A program made the position numbers and the translations under genes. From Hymenoscyphus infarciens (Eukaryota; Ascomycota; Leotiomycetes; Helotiales; Helotiaceae), in the NCBI GenBank assembly GCA_001414345.1, contig LLCB01000296.1, positions 1 through 64,000 on the forward strand: DNA of 64,000 nucleotides, read 5' to 3'. Positions 52,300-64,000 of this stretch are shown here, piece by piece. The stretch's first letter is position 1; every line of letters begins with the position of its first letter. The notes under the pieces are model-generated. The model was not told where the DNA came from. It made no database searches and saw only the letters and a program-made list of their open reading frames with translations.

Positions 52300-53510
52300 G
52301 CTTACTCTCTAAACTTATTAGATATAGTTTTATTAGTATTTAGACTACTTAGAATAAGTAATTCTATTATAACTAGACTTAGCTTATACTTAGTAAAAAC
52401 AACATTAAGCTTAAACTTTATATTATACCTAGACTAGACATAAGTATTAGTTTCTACTACTATGTTTTTACTCTAGCTAAGTTAAAGGTTATTAATAGTA
52501 TACTATAAAAGCTATTTATCTTTATTATTATAAAGCTATTCTTTATATTTTATATTATTAAAGGTAAAGGTATAAAGTTACTTAAAGAAGCTATTATCTA
52601 AGTAAAATTAAATTATTACTATATTATAGAAGTTTTAGAGTACTTTTTCTATAGCTAAATTAATCTCCTAGTATAGTTTAAAGAAGGTAAGCTTAATAAA
52701 GCTACTTAAATTTATTTAATTTACTTTAACTAAACTACTACTAAAGTCTTTATATATTTCTATATTACTACTATATATAAAGGAAAGCTTATTTAGGTAT
52801 ACTATATATATTTAATCTCCTTTTTCTATATATTAGATATAAAAGTATATAAGAACTATATATATAAGGTCTATGTTAATATTATAATATAAAGTCTAAA
52901 AGTCTTTTTTTTAAAGATATATATATAGATTCTAAAGATTTTAAAAATTAATCTAGCTTTCTAGAAAATAGCTATTAAGCGTCGAGCTATAATAGAGAGA
53001 GAGAGATAGGTTATTAATAAAGGTATAAGTAAGACTACTACTAATATAAGCTTATTTAAAGTTATTAATAGAAGTTTAAATAAACTTATTATTAATAGAG
53101 GTATAAGTAAGGCTACTACTAATATAGATATACCTAAAGTTATTAATAGAAGATTAGATAGAATTATTATTAATAGGGGTATAAAGGAGGCTACTACTAA
53201 TATAGACGTACTTAAAGTTATTAATAGAAGTTTAAATAGAATTATTATTAATAAAGGCTTTAAAGATACTAGAGTAAGAAGACGTAAGACTATTAGAGCG
53301 AATTATATAACTTATAAAGAGAAGTATATATTTATTACTACTTCTAATACTTCTTATCTAGGTAAATATAAAGTAGATATAATTACTAGAGCTATATCTA
53401 AAAGATATAAGAAGGATAAAGCACTAGTATATTTAGGTTCTAAGAGAGCTCTTATTACTAAGGATTCTATAAGACATAGCTTATATACTCTTTATAAGCG
53501 CTTCTTATAA
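52300..53510 (+). pseudogene. Decayed gene of unknown family ending in a 166-codon open frame
   Basis: One plus-strand frame can be followed from about 52,300 to the TAA at 53508-53510. Up to 53009 it is broken by TAA and TAG codons that could derive from CAA, CAG or TGG by RIP. From 53010 to 53507 it is fully open for 166 codons, which is exceptional in this DNA. That part starts with 78-bp repeats (26 residues; units begin INKGISKTTTNI, INRGISKATTNI, INRGIKEATTNI) at about 53013, 53091 and 53169, plus a partial fourth. It then has a basic segment (RVRRRKTIR) and a Lys- and Arg-rich tail. No start codon is present in the open part. I do not recognise the protein; a transposon-encoded protein is plausible. 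Confidence 0.55.
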
Positions 53511-56500
53511 AGAGCACTTTTACTAATAAAGTAAGTATAATAGTACTAATTTAGGTATTATTATTCTAGATAGTAAAAGAACTAGTTTTGTAGGCTTAAT
53601 TACTAGTTTTCTTTTTTTTATAATTTATAATAATAATACTAGAATAATACTTAGTTTATAATATTTATAAGTATATACTTAACCTTATATATAAGTATAT
53701 AAATATAAAATCTTTAACTCTTAGATAATATAAAAAGAGGTAGATAAGCGCTATTTAAGTAAGTAAGTGTTTAATTAGTAGATAAGCTACTTAAGAATTA
53801 TAAGTTATATAAAGGCTAGTAGATAAACACTTTTTTAGCTATTAATTAGTAGATTAGTTATAAAGTTAACACAGTATAAATTATCTTACTTAATTAACTC
53901 TTATTAGTAGCTTTACTTATAAATTCGTAACTTATTTACTTATAAGTTATAAGGTTACTAGTTAATTAATTCTTATAGTATTTATATAGTAGTAGTTTAG
54001 AACAAATTTCTATATTAATATAGCTCTAGATTTTAGATCTTTAGATTATTTATTTATTTATCTATATCTCTTTATATCTAGTATTTATATAAATCTATAC
54101 TTCTATCTATTTATTAATACTATAATAAAAGTAAAAAAGAGAGAAGGTTTATACTTTCTTCTAAATAGATCTATACTAAACTTATAATAAAGACTAATAG
54201 CTTAGTAAAGAAAAGATATTAGAAGTAGTATATTATTAGATATATTTTAAAAGGTTATAAAAATACTATATTATATTACCTAATTAGCTTATCTCTTAAC
54301 TACTAGTTTATCTCTAGACTAGTAGCTTATCTCTTAATAAGTAACTTCTAGGTTATCTCTAGACTAATAGCTTATCTCTTAACTACCGGTTTATCTCTAG
54401 AGTAGCTATAGTTAACTAAATATATTAACTTTCTATATTATTAGCTTCTAAAATTATACTACCTAACCTCTCTTTCTTAACTAGCTTATCTAGCCTACCT
54501 AATCTATTATATAGTATCTTATTTATATTATTTCTCTCTAATCTCTTTCTCTCTTAGCTTTATTCTCTTTAGAATTTATATAAAATTAAGCTATTACTAT
54601 CCTTGTCTTTTAGTAGTAATTCTAGATAAGTTTTCTATATAGTTCTACTAATAAAGTATATAAAATCCTCTTTTATATTATAGTTGATTTTATTTACCTT
54701 TAAGGTATACTTAATAGTATATTTAGCTTATATTCTTATATCTAGAAGAAACCTTAGTAAAGAGGTATTATAGGTTATTATCTATTTATAGAACCTTTCT
54801 TTATTAAATAGCCTAATTTCTTAGTTACTAGGGTTTATTAAATACTAAGGCTTTATAATAAGAAGTAATAAATAGTAAGAGAAGGTTTTAAAAAGTATAA
54901 TATTATTAGCTAGGTAAGTAGAAGAGGTAACTAGGTAGTAGCTATAAGTATATAGTAAATAGTTAAGAAGGTAGATAAATACTAATAAGTAATAAATTAA
55001 TATTATAGCTATATAGAAATAATATACTAAAGATAAGATATATAGTATTACTAGAAATAAAGTAGAGTATTAAAGTAGAGGAAGAAAGATATTAGCCTCT
55101 GTTTTCTAAACAGCTTATCTATAAAGCGCTTACTTACTACTAAGTAACTTATCTACTCTTAGATACTATAAAACCTCTTACTTATTATACTAATTACTAG
55201 TATACTAATTAATAAGTTATTATAAAAGAGCTTAAATACTATACTTATTTTATAAAAGAGCTTTAACTACTTACTTACTTAACTAGGAGTAGCTTATCTA
55301 CTAGTTTATAACTTATAGTTTACTTACTAATTCCTTACTTACTCCTTAGTAAGTAGCTTACTCTCTAAGTATAGGCTAGCTACTAAGTAATAGCTTACTC
55401 TCTAATAGCTAGGTTATTTATAAAAGTTTAATAACTTACTTTCTAATTACTAGCTTACTTATAAACTATTAGTAGATTACTAACTAAAACTTAAAGTACT
55501 AGAGTTAAGAGAGTACGTTAGAAGTAGGTTTCTTTATTCTAGCCTTCCTAGTATACTAATCCTATATATATTAATTCTATATATATTAATCCTATTCTTT
55601 ATATTAATTATATCTATACTAGGTCTTAATCTATCTATTTTAATAGATATAAGAATTACTATATATATTTACTTTTATCTTAAATATCTTATACTAAAGT
55701 TTTATTACTTCTATACTTAGCTTATAAACTATTAACCTAGACGTCTTTAAGCTTAAAGATCTATACTATACCTATAAGGTTTAGACGTAAGATTTACTAA
55801 ATTTTTATAAAGATATATAAGCTCCTTTATCTAACGCTGCTATTCTTTTATAGTAATTTTCTACTAATAATAAGCTAATACTTATAGCTTTCTCTATTTC
55901 TTAGCCTATTTATTTATAGTTTTCTTTATATCTAATATATTAATAATACCTTTTATAAAGTATATATATTAATCTATATAGCCTTTAATATAAGTAAAGA
56001 AATTCCTTATAAACAAACCTATAAAAGCTTTATATATCTAAATATTCTCTCTTTCCTTATTTATTATATTATATATATAGGAGAAAATAGTATTTAACTT
56101 AGAGAGAAGCTTTTAAATAACTTATATCTTAATTTTAGCCAAGGTTTAAAAATATAAGAAGAAGGGTTAGCGTTACTATAGCTAGTATTTCTAAAACTTC
56201 TATAGTAGAGGTTAGAATTAAATATTAAAATAAAGACTATAAACTAATCTATTTAAAAGAGATCTTCTTTTAAGAAGAAGAAGTAAGTAAAATAGGACTA
56301 TTAGGCTCTTTAGGTTCTAATATATAATTAATATACTCTAGTAACTTATTATATAAAGTTAAGTTACTTAGAGTAGGAGATAGAGTACTAGTACTATAGC
56401 TAGTAAGAGGAGTATAGGTAAGAGTAGCTAAGACAGAAGAATTATTATAAGTAGATAAGAGAGAGGTATCTTAATAGAAGACTGAAAAAGAATAATTATA

Positions 56501-57623
56501 AATAGCTAAAAAAGAGTTATTTTAATAAGCGAGATCTAGATAGATAGATAAGATAGAAGCATTTACTACTAAAGTAGATTTAAACTATTATAGAGTCTAG
56601 TATATAGTTAGTAAGAATATACTCTTTTAGTTTAATTATTTTTATATACCTAGTAAGTATTATATTCTTAAAGCTTAATATAGTACTCCTTCTTCTAGTA
56701 CTATAACTAGAGAGCTTTTTATAAAATATAATATTTTATATATCGATTAGAGATAATAGTATCCTATTTTAATTCTAATTATAATAAAGTATAAGTAAGA
56801 AAGCAGAGTTTATTTATATAATCTTTAAAATAACTAAGGATCTTAGAAGTCTAGGAATAGTAATTATTAGTAGTAAATAGAATAAAGTATTAGTATTAGT
56901 GTTTAACTTATAGTTAAAAGCTTTAAGATAAGAACCTATCTCTTAGGTTTAGTAGTAGTAAAAGATATTATAGAATATTAGAATATAAGCTTTAAGACTT
57001 ATATAAATATATAAGGTTATAAGATAGTTAGCGCTATAGTATAGTAAAAAGTATATAAGGTACTCGAGTATCCCTTCTAATAACTACCTTTAAGTAATAA
57101 TATTTCTATTATTCTATTTAAATTATTATATAAAAGGTGTATTTTAAATATAAAGCTAAGTATCTTTCTATTTATTAAGCTAGGCTTAATTAAACTTAGA
57201 ATTATAGTTATATATACTATCTACTTATAGAAGCGCGTAGCTTATCTAACCTTATATAATTACTTTAGGTAAGTAAAAGTAAAGTACTTCTATAATATCG
57301 TCTCTATATAGACTAGCCTTATATATAGTCTTATAACTACGTTAATATTAAAGCTTTAATTAATATTATAAATCTTATTAATTATTCTAAAAAACGACTT
57401 TACTTAATCTTAGTAAGTTTATATCTAGAAACGATTTAGTAGCCTTATTCTAACTATAAGCTTATAATATAGTTTAAATTTATATATAAATAACTATTTA
57501 GTTCTAATCCTAAAAAGTATTACCTTCCTTATAGTACTAAAAAAGGAGAAGAGAATACTAATAGTAATTAAACACTTTTAATACTATTACGATTTTCTAG
57601 TTCTTAGATTCTCTCTACTACTT
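53511..57623. repeat. AT-rich RIP-type DNA, no readable gene
   Basis: AGCT-unit clusters occur at 53740-53960, 54285-54420 and 55110-55470 in mixed orientations. Stops are frequent in every frame. No family can be named. Confidence 0.75.
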
Positions 57624-58442
57624 AAAGATAAGGAAGCTTACTACTATAGTATCTATAAGATCTTCTATATACTAGCTAAGCTATTTAATAACAATAGTAA
57701 AGAATTAGTAGTTATAAATACTAAGAAGCTCGAGTATAGCGTTAGAAGAACTAAGTACTAGTATTAGGTCTTATATAACAGGGTTAGTAATAAAGACTTA
57801 TAACTCTTAGATAAGACTAACTTTAGTATTCTTCTTTATAAAGCTAAACTAGATAGGCTATCTCTACTTACTATTATATAAAGATAAAAGGTTAATTTTA
57901 GCCTATAATACTTCTAAGAGCTTTAGAGTTACTTAGTAACTATAAACGCTCTTACTAAAGAGGACTTTAGATTTACTAAGACTACTAAAAATCCTAATAA
58001 TAGAATACTAGAGATTATACGCCTATAGAAGGTATATTATAATTATATATAAAGCCTTAGTTTTAGTAACTTTAAGTATAATATAATAATCTAAGAGTAC
58101 TTAGAAGTAAGAGTCTAGAATACTTTTAAAAACTAAAAGTCACGCTTATAATAAGATACTACGTATTATAAGAGGTTAGCTAACTCTATTAGTAAACCTC
58201 TTACTTAAGCTAAATAGGTTAATTTTATTCTAATAGTCTTAGATAGTATAACCTTAGTAGAGTTAAAAGAGTAATATAAGAAACGCTTAAAAGAAAAGAA
58301 TAATAATAAGAGCTTTTATAATATTAAGCTTACCCTTTATACTATTAGCTATATAATAAGTTCTTAGTAGATTAATACTATCTAATTCTATTATAACCTT
58401 ACTAAGAAGAGAGTTAATATTTAATACTACTAGGATAATTAA
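57624..58442 (+). pseudogene. Possible RIP-broken reading frame, unknown family
   Basis: One plus-strand frame shows runs free of stops (57 codons from KDKEAYYYSIYKIFYILAKL onward, then NALTKEDFRFTKTTKNPN). Its roughly two dozen stops are all TAA or TAG, compatible with mutated Gln or Trp codons. Because the DNA is so AT-rich, this could be partly chance. No domain is recognised. Confidence 0.3.
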
Positions 58443-61400
58443 TAAGCTATTTAATAAGAATAGAATAAGTAACTAGCTCTTTAATAATAGTAACTTACTC
58501 TTAAGAGCTCTCTTAGACCTAAGCTTAAAGTTTAGCCTATTAATAAGCTAGTTTAGACTAAATCGTAGTTCTTAGATAATACTTTTAAAGCCTTATCTAA
58601 AGCTTAGTATTTAGATCCTACCTTAGAGTTAAATATATAGGGCTTAGATAACACGTAGCTTATAACGTAAGAAGGGGAGGTAGTAAGTGTTATAAGAGTT
58701 TATATACTCTTTCTATTTACCTTTGAAATTAAGGATATTAACTTTAATAAGTTTATATAGAATAATAGTAACTTATATAATATTAACTTCCTATATCTAG
58801 CTTCTCTTAATAATAATATATAATAAACTTCTCTTATTACTACTACTACTACTACTACTACTTATAAGGTTTCTCTAGTATTTATATAATAGTTATAGAT
58901 ATTATTTAGCTTTATATTAAATACTTCTTCTCTAGTATATATATAGCGGTCTTAACTCCTTAATACTACTATGTTATTAGTATTATAGCTAGAAATACTA
59001 CTACTAGGTAACTTTATTCGTTTAATATTTAAAACTACTAATTAGGTTAGTAAAAGTCCTTATATTATATAAAGCTTAATAAACCTTTTTAGTCTAAAGA
59101 TAGATACTACTATAGTAATATCTATTTAGTTACTAGCTAGTAGTAAATCTTCTTCTTTACTTATAATAGTATATATAAAGCTAGAAGTATAATATAGTAA
59201 TAATTCCTATGCTCTTTTTACTAGGAATAACTCTTAAGCCTTCTCTTTCTTAAGTAAGTAAGTAAGTAATAATATAGAAAATACGTCTTAAGCTAAAAGA
59301 GTACGTCTTTCTTAAACTCTTAAAGAATCTCTAGAATCTCTTAATAAACTCCTTACTTAAAAAAAAGATCTTATGTTTCTATAAATACTATTATTTATAG
59401 ATAAAAAGTCTAAGGCTAAGAAGTAATAACTTAGACTAGCTTTCCTACTTCTACTTATTTAAAAGAGATATACTTAATAGTAGTATTTATATAGAGATAA
59501 TTCTATAGTCTTAACTAATTTTCTTTTCTTATTAAACTAGGTTTCTAGTTTAGTATACTAGGATTAGTATATATTTCTTTTATTATTTATCTTCTAGTAA
59601 CCTATTTTATTATTAATCTTTTAGTAGATTAATCTTATCTTATTTCTTATTTATATCTTTAGATTAGGTTATATTAGAAGACGTTTTATACTTATAAGGT
59701 TTTATTAATACTTATATTACTATTTAAGGCTATATATTAGGATTTTATACCTTAATATTATCTTATAAGTCTTCTAAACTATATATAATTTATTACTAGG
59801 TTATATCTTAGTAAAATTAATTTAAACTAATTTTCTCTATTAAATTCTACCCTTTTTACCTTAGTAATAAGACTATTATAAATACCTTACTAAGGAAAAT
59901 TAGAAAAGGATAACTTCTTTATATCTTTCCTTTTTATAACTTACTTAGATTTAATAGTTTATTTATAGCTATATATTACTTTTACTTTATTTCTTAAGTA
60001 AAATAAGAGATAATAGATTCTAACCTATAGTATATATAGAATATTACTCCTCTATATAGCTTATTTACTAACTAATAAGTAGCTTATATACTATCTATTA
60101 TTTACTTATAAAGCTTACTTAATAGTTAGTAGCTAACTTATAGATTAGTAGCTTATTCTTTAATTTAAGGCTTAGCTTTAGATAGGGATTTATAGTATAT
60201 AAGAAAGCTTACTTATAAATTAGTAGTTTACTTAGTTACTAAGAGCTTACGTAGATATAGTAGGATTTATAATAAGAGGGCTTAGTAGAGTTTACTTATA
60301 AATTCATAGCTTACCTTTCTATTATAAGCTTATGTTTTAACTATAGATATAGTAAGCTTACTTATAAATTCGTAGCTTACCTTTGTTTTTACTTATAAGA
60401 GCTAGAGCTATTTATACTTATTAAAAACTCTACTAAAACTTAGTATTTTATTACTTAGTTTATTTAAATATTATAACTTTAAGTTAAAAGTCTAAAGTAA
60501 TAATTACACTCTACTCTCTTATTTTATTATATTTATTTTTCTTATATTATTATTAATAATATTCTTAGTATATAGTAAATTACTAGCTTATAAGTTAACC
60601 TTAACTAATAGTTAGAAGTAACTAATAGTAGTATAGAGAATAGTATAGTTTTCGTAGTTTTTATCTAGTTTTAAATATACTAAACTATACTACGGTTTTA
60701 GTACTATTAATAGAACTAAGTAATAAATTAATAAACTAACTATATAAACTATTATAGTTTTAAAAACTATAGATAAAAAGAGCTACTATTTTTAACTTAA
60801 AACTAGCTTTTTAGTAGTAATTAAAGTATTAATCTTCTTTATAATTCTCTTATTATCTTTCTTCTTTAATACTCTAATCTCTCTTTTAACTTTTATTACT
60901 ATATCTTCTATATTAAGTAAACTAAACTAAGACTCTAGATATATAAAAGCGTTTATTAAGAGTATACTAAGATAGTTCTAATAATTAGTAATTATAACTT
61001 TAGTACTAGAGAAGAGTTACTCTAGTCTAGTAGATATAGTAGATATTAAAAGTATATTAAAAGCTATTTAATAGAGATTTAAATACTACTTTTATTAGAT
61101 AGGCTTAAGCTATTATTTAATAGATTTTTCTTATATTAGTATAGTAGAAGAGATATAATAGAACTTATATTTATTAGTAGTAGATATATTATTAATCTTA
61201 TTAAAAATAGTATAAAGAAATAAGAAAAAGAGGTTATTATTATCTTTTAGAGTAGTAGTAGTAATAGTCGGATTAGTAAATAATACTAAGATTATAAGAT
61301 AATATTCTATTTAGAGATTAAGTACTAAATCTCTAATAGAGTCTTAAAAAGCTTTTTTCTAGTACTTATTAATATACTACTATTTAAAGCGTAGATTTAA

Positions 61401-64000
61401 TATAAGTACTATAGTCTATACTAGTAAATTATTAGATAATTAATAATATTTATTTAGCTTATTCTAGTCTAAATTAAATATTTATAAAAGTATAAAGTTC
61501 TTATAAATATTCTTTTACTATATTTAAAAGCTAAGAGATAATAATCTATTATAATAAGTACTTCTAAGAGTATTAAATAATCTAACTTAAGTACTTTAGT
61601 AGTATACTTAAAGTACTTTAGAAACTTATATATAATATATATAATATACTAATTATTATTAAAGAGTATATTATCTTTATTATACTTAAAGTCTTCTTTC
61701 TTTTTAAGAGAAAAGTACTTAAAGTAAAGAAGTATATTATTTTTATAAATAACTATACTTTCTAATAAATTATACTAAGAATACTACTATATACTATTAT
61801 CTCTTTTAAGCCTCGATTCTATAATCTCTTTATAAACTAAGCTATTAAAAACTTCTTTAGAGATATACTATAATATTATAAAGTTTACTAAGAGATCTAA
61901 TTTTATACTAATTTTTTATATAATCTATTATTACTTAAAATATTAAAGATTAAGTAATATTATTAGAATTAAGAGTATCTTTAGTTATATAAAAGAGAAA
62001 GAACTAGATAGTAAGATTAATAATATAATCTATATAATATATTTAATACTTAAGAATAGTATAATTTAGAATTCTATATTTAAAGTATATTTCTAAAAGA
62101 TTAGTAAAGATAGTTAATAAAGTAAAAGAAGTATATACTTAACTATAGAAACTCTATTATTATATTATTATTTAAGACCTTATCTATTTAAAAGTATTTT
62201 AAATTTTATATAAAACTCTAATTCTTTAAAACCTTAATAATTACCTCTTTAAGATACTTACTTATATATAAGTCTTTAACTTTTTTAAGAGCTAATATTA
62301 CTAATTTAAGTTTTCTATTTATCTTTATAAGAAAACATATATATTAAATATTATTAGATTACTTAGTAAGCTCTAAAGATTATATAAGATATAGATCTTT
62401 AAGAGTATACTATTAAGTAGATAATAGATTTAACTTTTATATATTATTATCTTAGTTTTAGATCTATCTATAGATTATATAATATATAATTAGAAGCTAA
62501 ACTAGTATATTAGAATTAAGATAGTATAAGAAGGCTTTAACCTCAAAGACCTCTATTAGCTTAAAAGCGAGAGAGTATATAATAATTACTTATATCTAGA
62601 GATATTTAAGCACTTTTAGATTAAGTAAGACGCTATTACTATAGCTAATTTAATATAACTTTTTAGTATTCTACTATACTAATTTTAGAGTAATATTAAT
62701 CTACTATCTCTATACTATATACTATCTCTTAATAAGGTTCTCTATTTAGAATATTATAAACTTTAATTAAGTGTTTTTATATAATTCTAGTACTAGATAA
62801 GACTTAGTACTATTATATATAATACTTATTATCCTAGGAGTTCTTTTAAGTTATTTAATAGATATATTTAATATTAATAGCTACTAAAGATATAGAGTTC
62901 TATATCTAAGAATATTATTACTCTATAGTCGACTTTCTTATATATTTATACTTTTAACTAGTAGATAAACTAGAGAAAACTAAATAAAATAAGTTAGTAG
63001 AAAGAGACCTACTAAGTATATATAAAAGTACTTATTCTTAGTCTATATCTTTATCTTCTAGTTTATTACTTAGAGTAGCTACTTCTTTAGTAATAGTAGC
63101 AGTCTAGACCTTAGCTTAAATAGAAGTAAAGAATATAAAGAGTTAGCGTATTTTTAGTATAGATTTAGAAACTCTAGCTAACCTCTTAGAGAGTATCTAA
63201 GCTTCTTTTAGTAGTATAATAATACTATTATTATTATTTTAATAATAGTATTATTAACGTTCTAAAATCTAAAGCTTATTATAAGATAATTAGTAAAAGC
63301 CTAGTAAATAGAAAGACTAGAAAATACTAAAATCTAGCTTAAAAGAGCTTAGTTTTCTTCTTTTCTAAGCTTCTTTAAACTTATCTATTTCTATAATCTA
63401 GCTAAAACTATAAAACTTAATATATTATTATATATTTTAGAGAAGCTATTTAGTTTATAAAACTATATTAACTATAGTTTTAGATAAGTAATTAAAAACT
63501 AAGTAAAATTTCCTAAAAACTAACTATATAGTAAGTTAGTATAGTTAGTTCTTTAAAAACTATACGTATTCTCTATACTAACTAATAGTAAAATATACTA
63601 TTTATATAGATAGTAAGTATATAAGAGGTATTACTAAATAGCTAATTTATTAAAATTATTAATAAAGTATATTTAACTTTTATAAAACCGCTCTAGTCTT
63701 TACGAATCTTATATAATAGAACGTAAAACTCTTTATAGCTTTTATTAAAACTAATTCTAGTTTTAAGCTTAGTCTTATAAAGAGAAAAAGGTATATTTAA
63801 AAGAAGCTTTTAGTAAACTTCTTATTCTTATCTTTCTTCTAATCTTATAAAGTCTAAGCTTTATAATTAACTTAAATATCTATATAGGTAAATTCCCTAG
63901 TATAAGGTAAAGCTAAATATATATAAATTAAATCCTTCTAGAAACTTTAGTCTATTAGTAATATAAGTTAGTAAAAGAGATATACTAAAAGGCTTAGAAG
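58443..64000. repeat. AT-rich RIP-type DNA to the end of the window
   Basis: CA and TG are almost absent throughout. AGCT-unit clusters lie at 60055-60380 (AAGCTTACTTATAAATTCGTAGCTTACC-like units). A small hairpin of AATAATACTATTATT type lies near 63218-63256. No gene, RNA gene or nameable transposon is readable, and the block continues beyond the window. Confidence 0.8.

Noticed and set aside
20180..64000. Mitochondrial or plasmid DNA as an explanation for the AT richness
   Set aside because: The block is continuous with nuclear genes, lacks mitochondrial genes and tRNAs, and shows the specific CpA/TpG loss of RIP and a nuclear LTR retrotransposon.

Overview
The window is nuclear DNA from a filamentous ascomycete (Pezizomycotina). 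The evidence is short GT-AG introns of about 50-260 nt, a fused pentafunctional AROM gene, a fungal-only DASH kinetochore subunit, a Rho4-type GTPase, and a very large AT-rich block with the footprint of repeat-induced point mutation (RIP). In that block CpA and TpG are almost absent and TpA is in great excess. I cannot name the species; a leotiomycete or a dothideomycete with AT-isochores would fit.

Layout. Positions 1-600 are AT-rich, RIP-type DNA ending in a 111-bp duplication and a 75-bp palindrome. From about 600 to 20,180 lies a normal-composition gene island with five intact protein genes: ribosomal protein eS19 (3891-4723, +), the AROM polypeptide ARO1 (6431-11211, -), a sphingoid-base-phosphate phosphatase of the LCB3 type (14970-17105, -), a Rho4-like GTPase (17683-18615, +) and the DASH subunit DAD1 (19116-19640, -). 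The island also holds a broken secreted-protein gene (14125-14467), a non-autonomous TA-flanked transposon (12478-13158), and decayed direct repeats upstream of eS19. From about 20,180 to the end (about 44 kb) there is no intact gene.

The AT-rich block is a transposon and repeat graveyard. Its clearest member is a complete Ty1/copia retrotransposon on the minus strand (22585-28770), with two 171-bp LTRs, an ATTAT target duplication, a gag zinc knuckle and RNase H remnants. Other items are a 101-bp higher-order tandem repeat, several 19-, 24-, 75- and 78-bp arrays, a near-perfect 153-bp palindrome, a scattered family of roughly 20-bp units carrying AGCT, and one 166-codon open frame that survived in otherwise stop-riddled DNA.

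The intact genes are housekeeping genes, not a pathway cluster: translation (eS19), the shikimate pathway (ARO1), sphingolipid turnover (LCB3-type), septation and polarity (RHO4) and chromosome segregation (DAD1). LCB3-type and RHO4 are divergent from a 577-bp shared upstream region. RHO4 and DAD1 converge with 500 bp between stop codons. ARO1 has two Gcn4/Cpc1-type TGACTC sites upstream. I did not find a convincing new molecular system. The strongest unexplained items are the higher-order and dispersed AGCT-bearing repeats and the surviving 78-bp-repeat reading frame.
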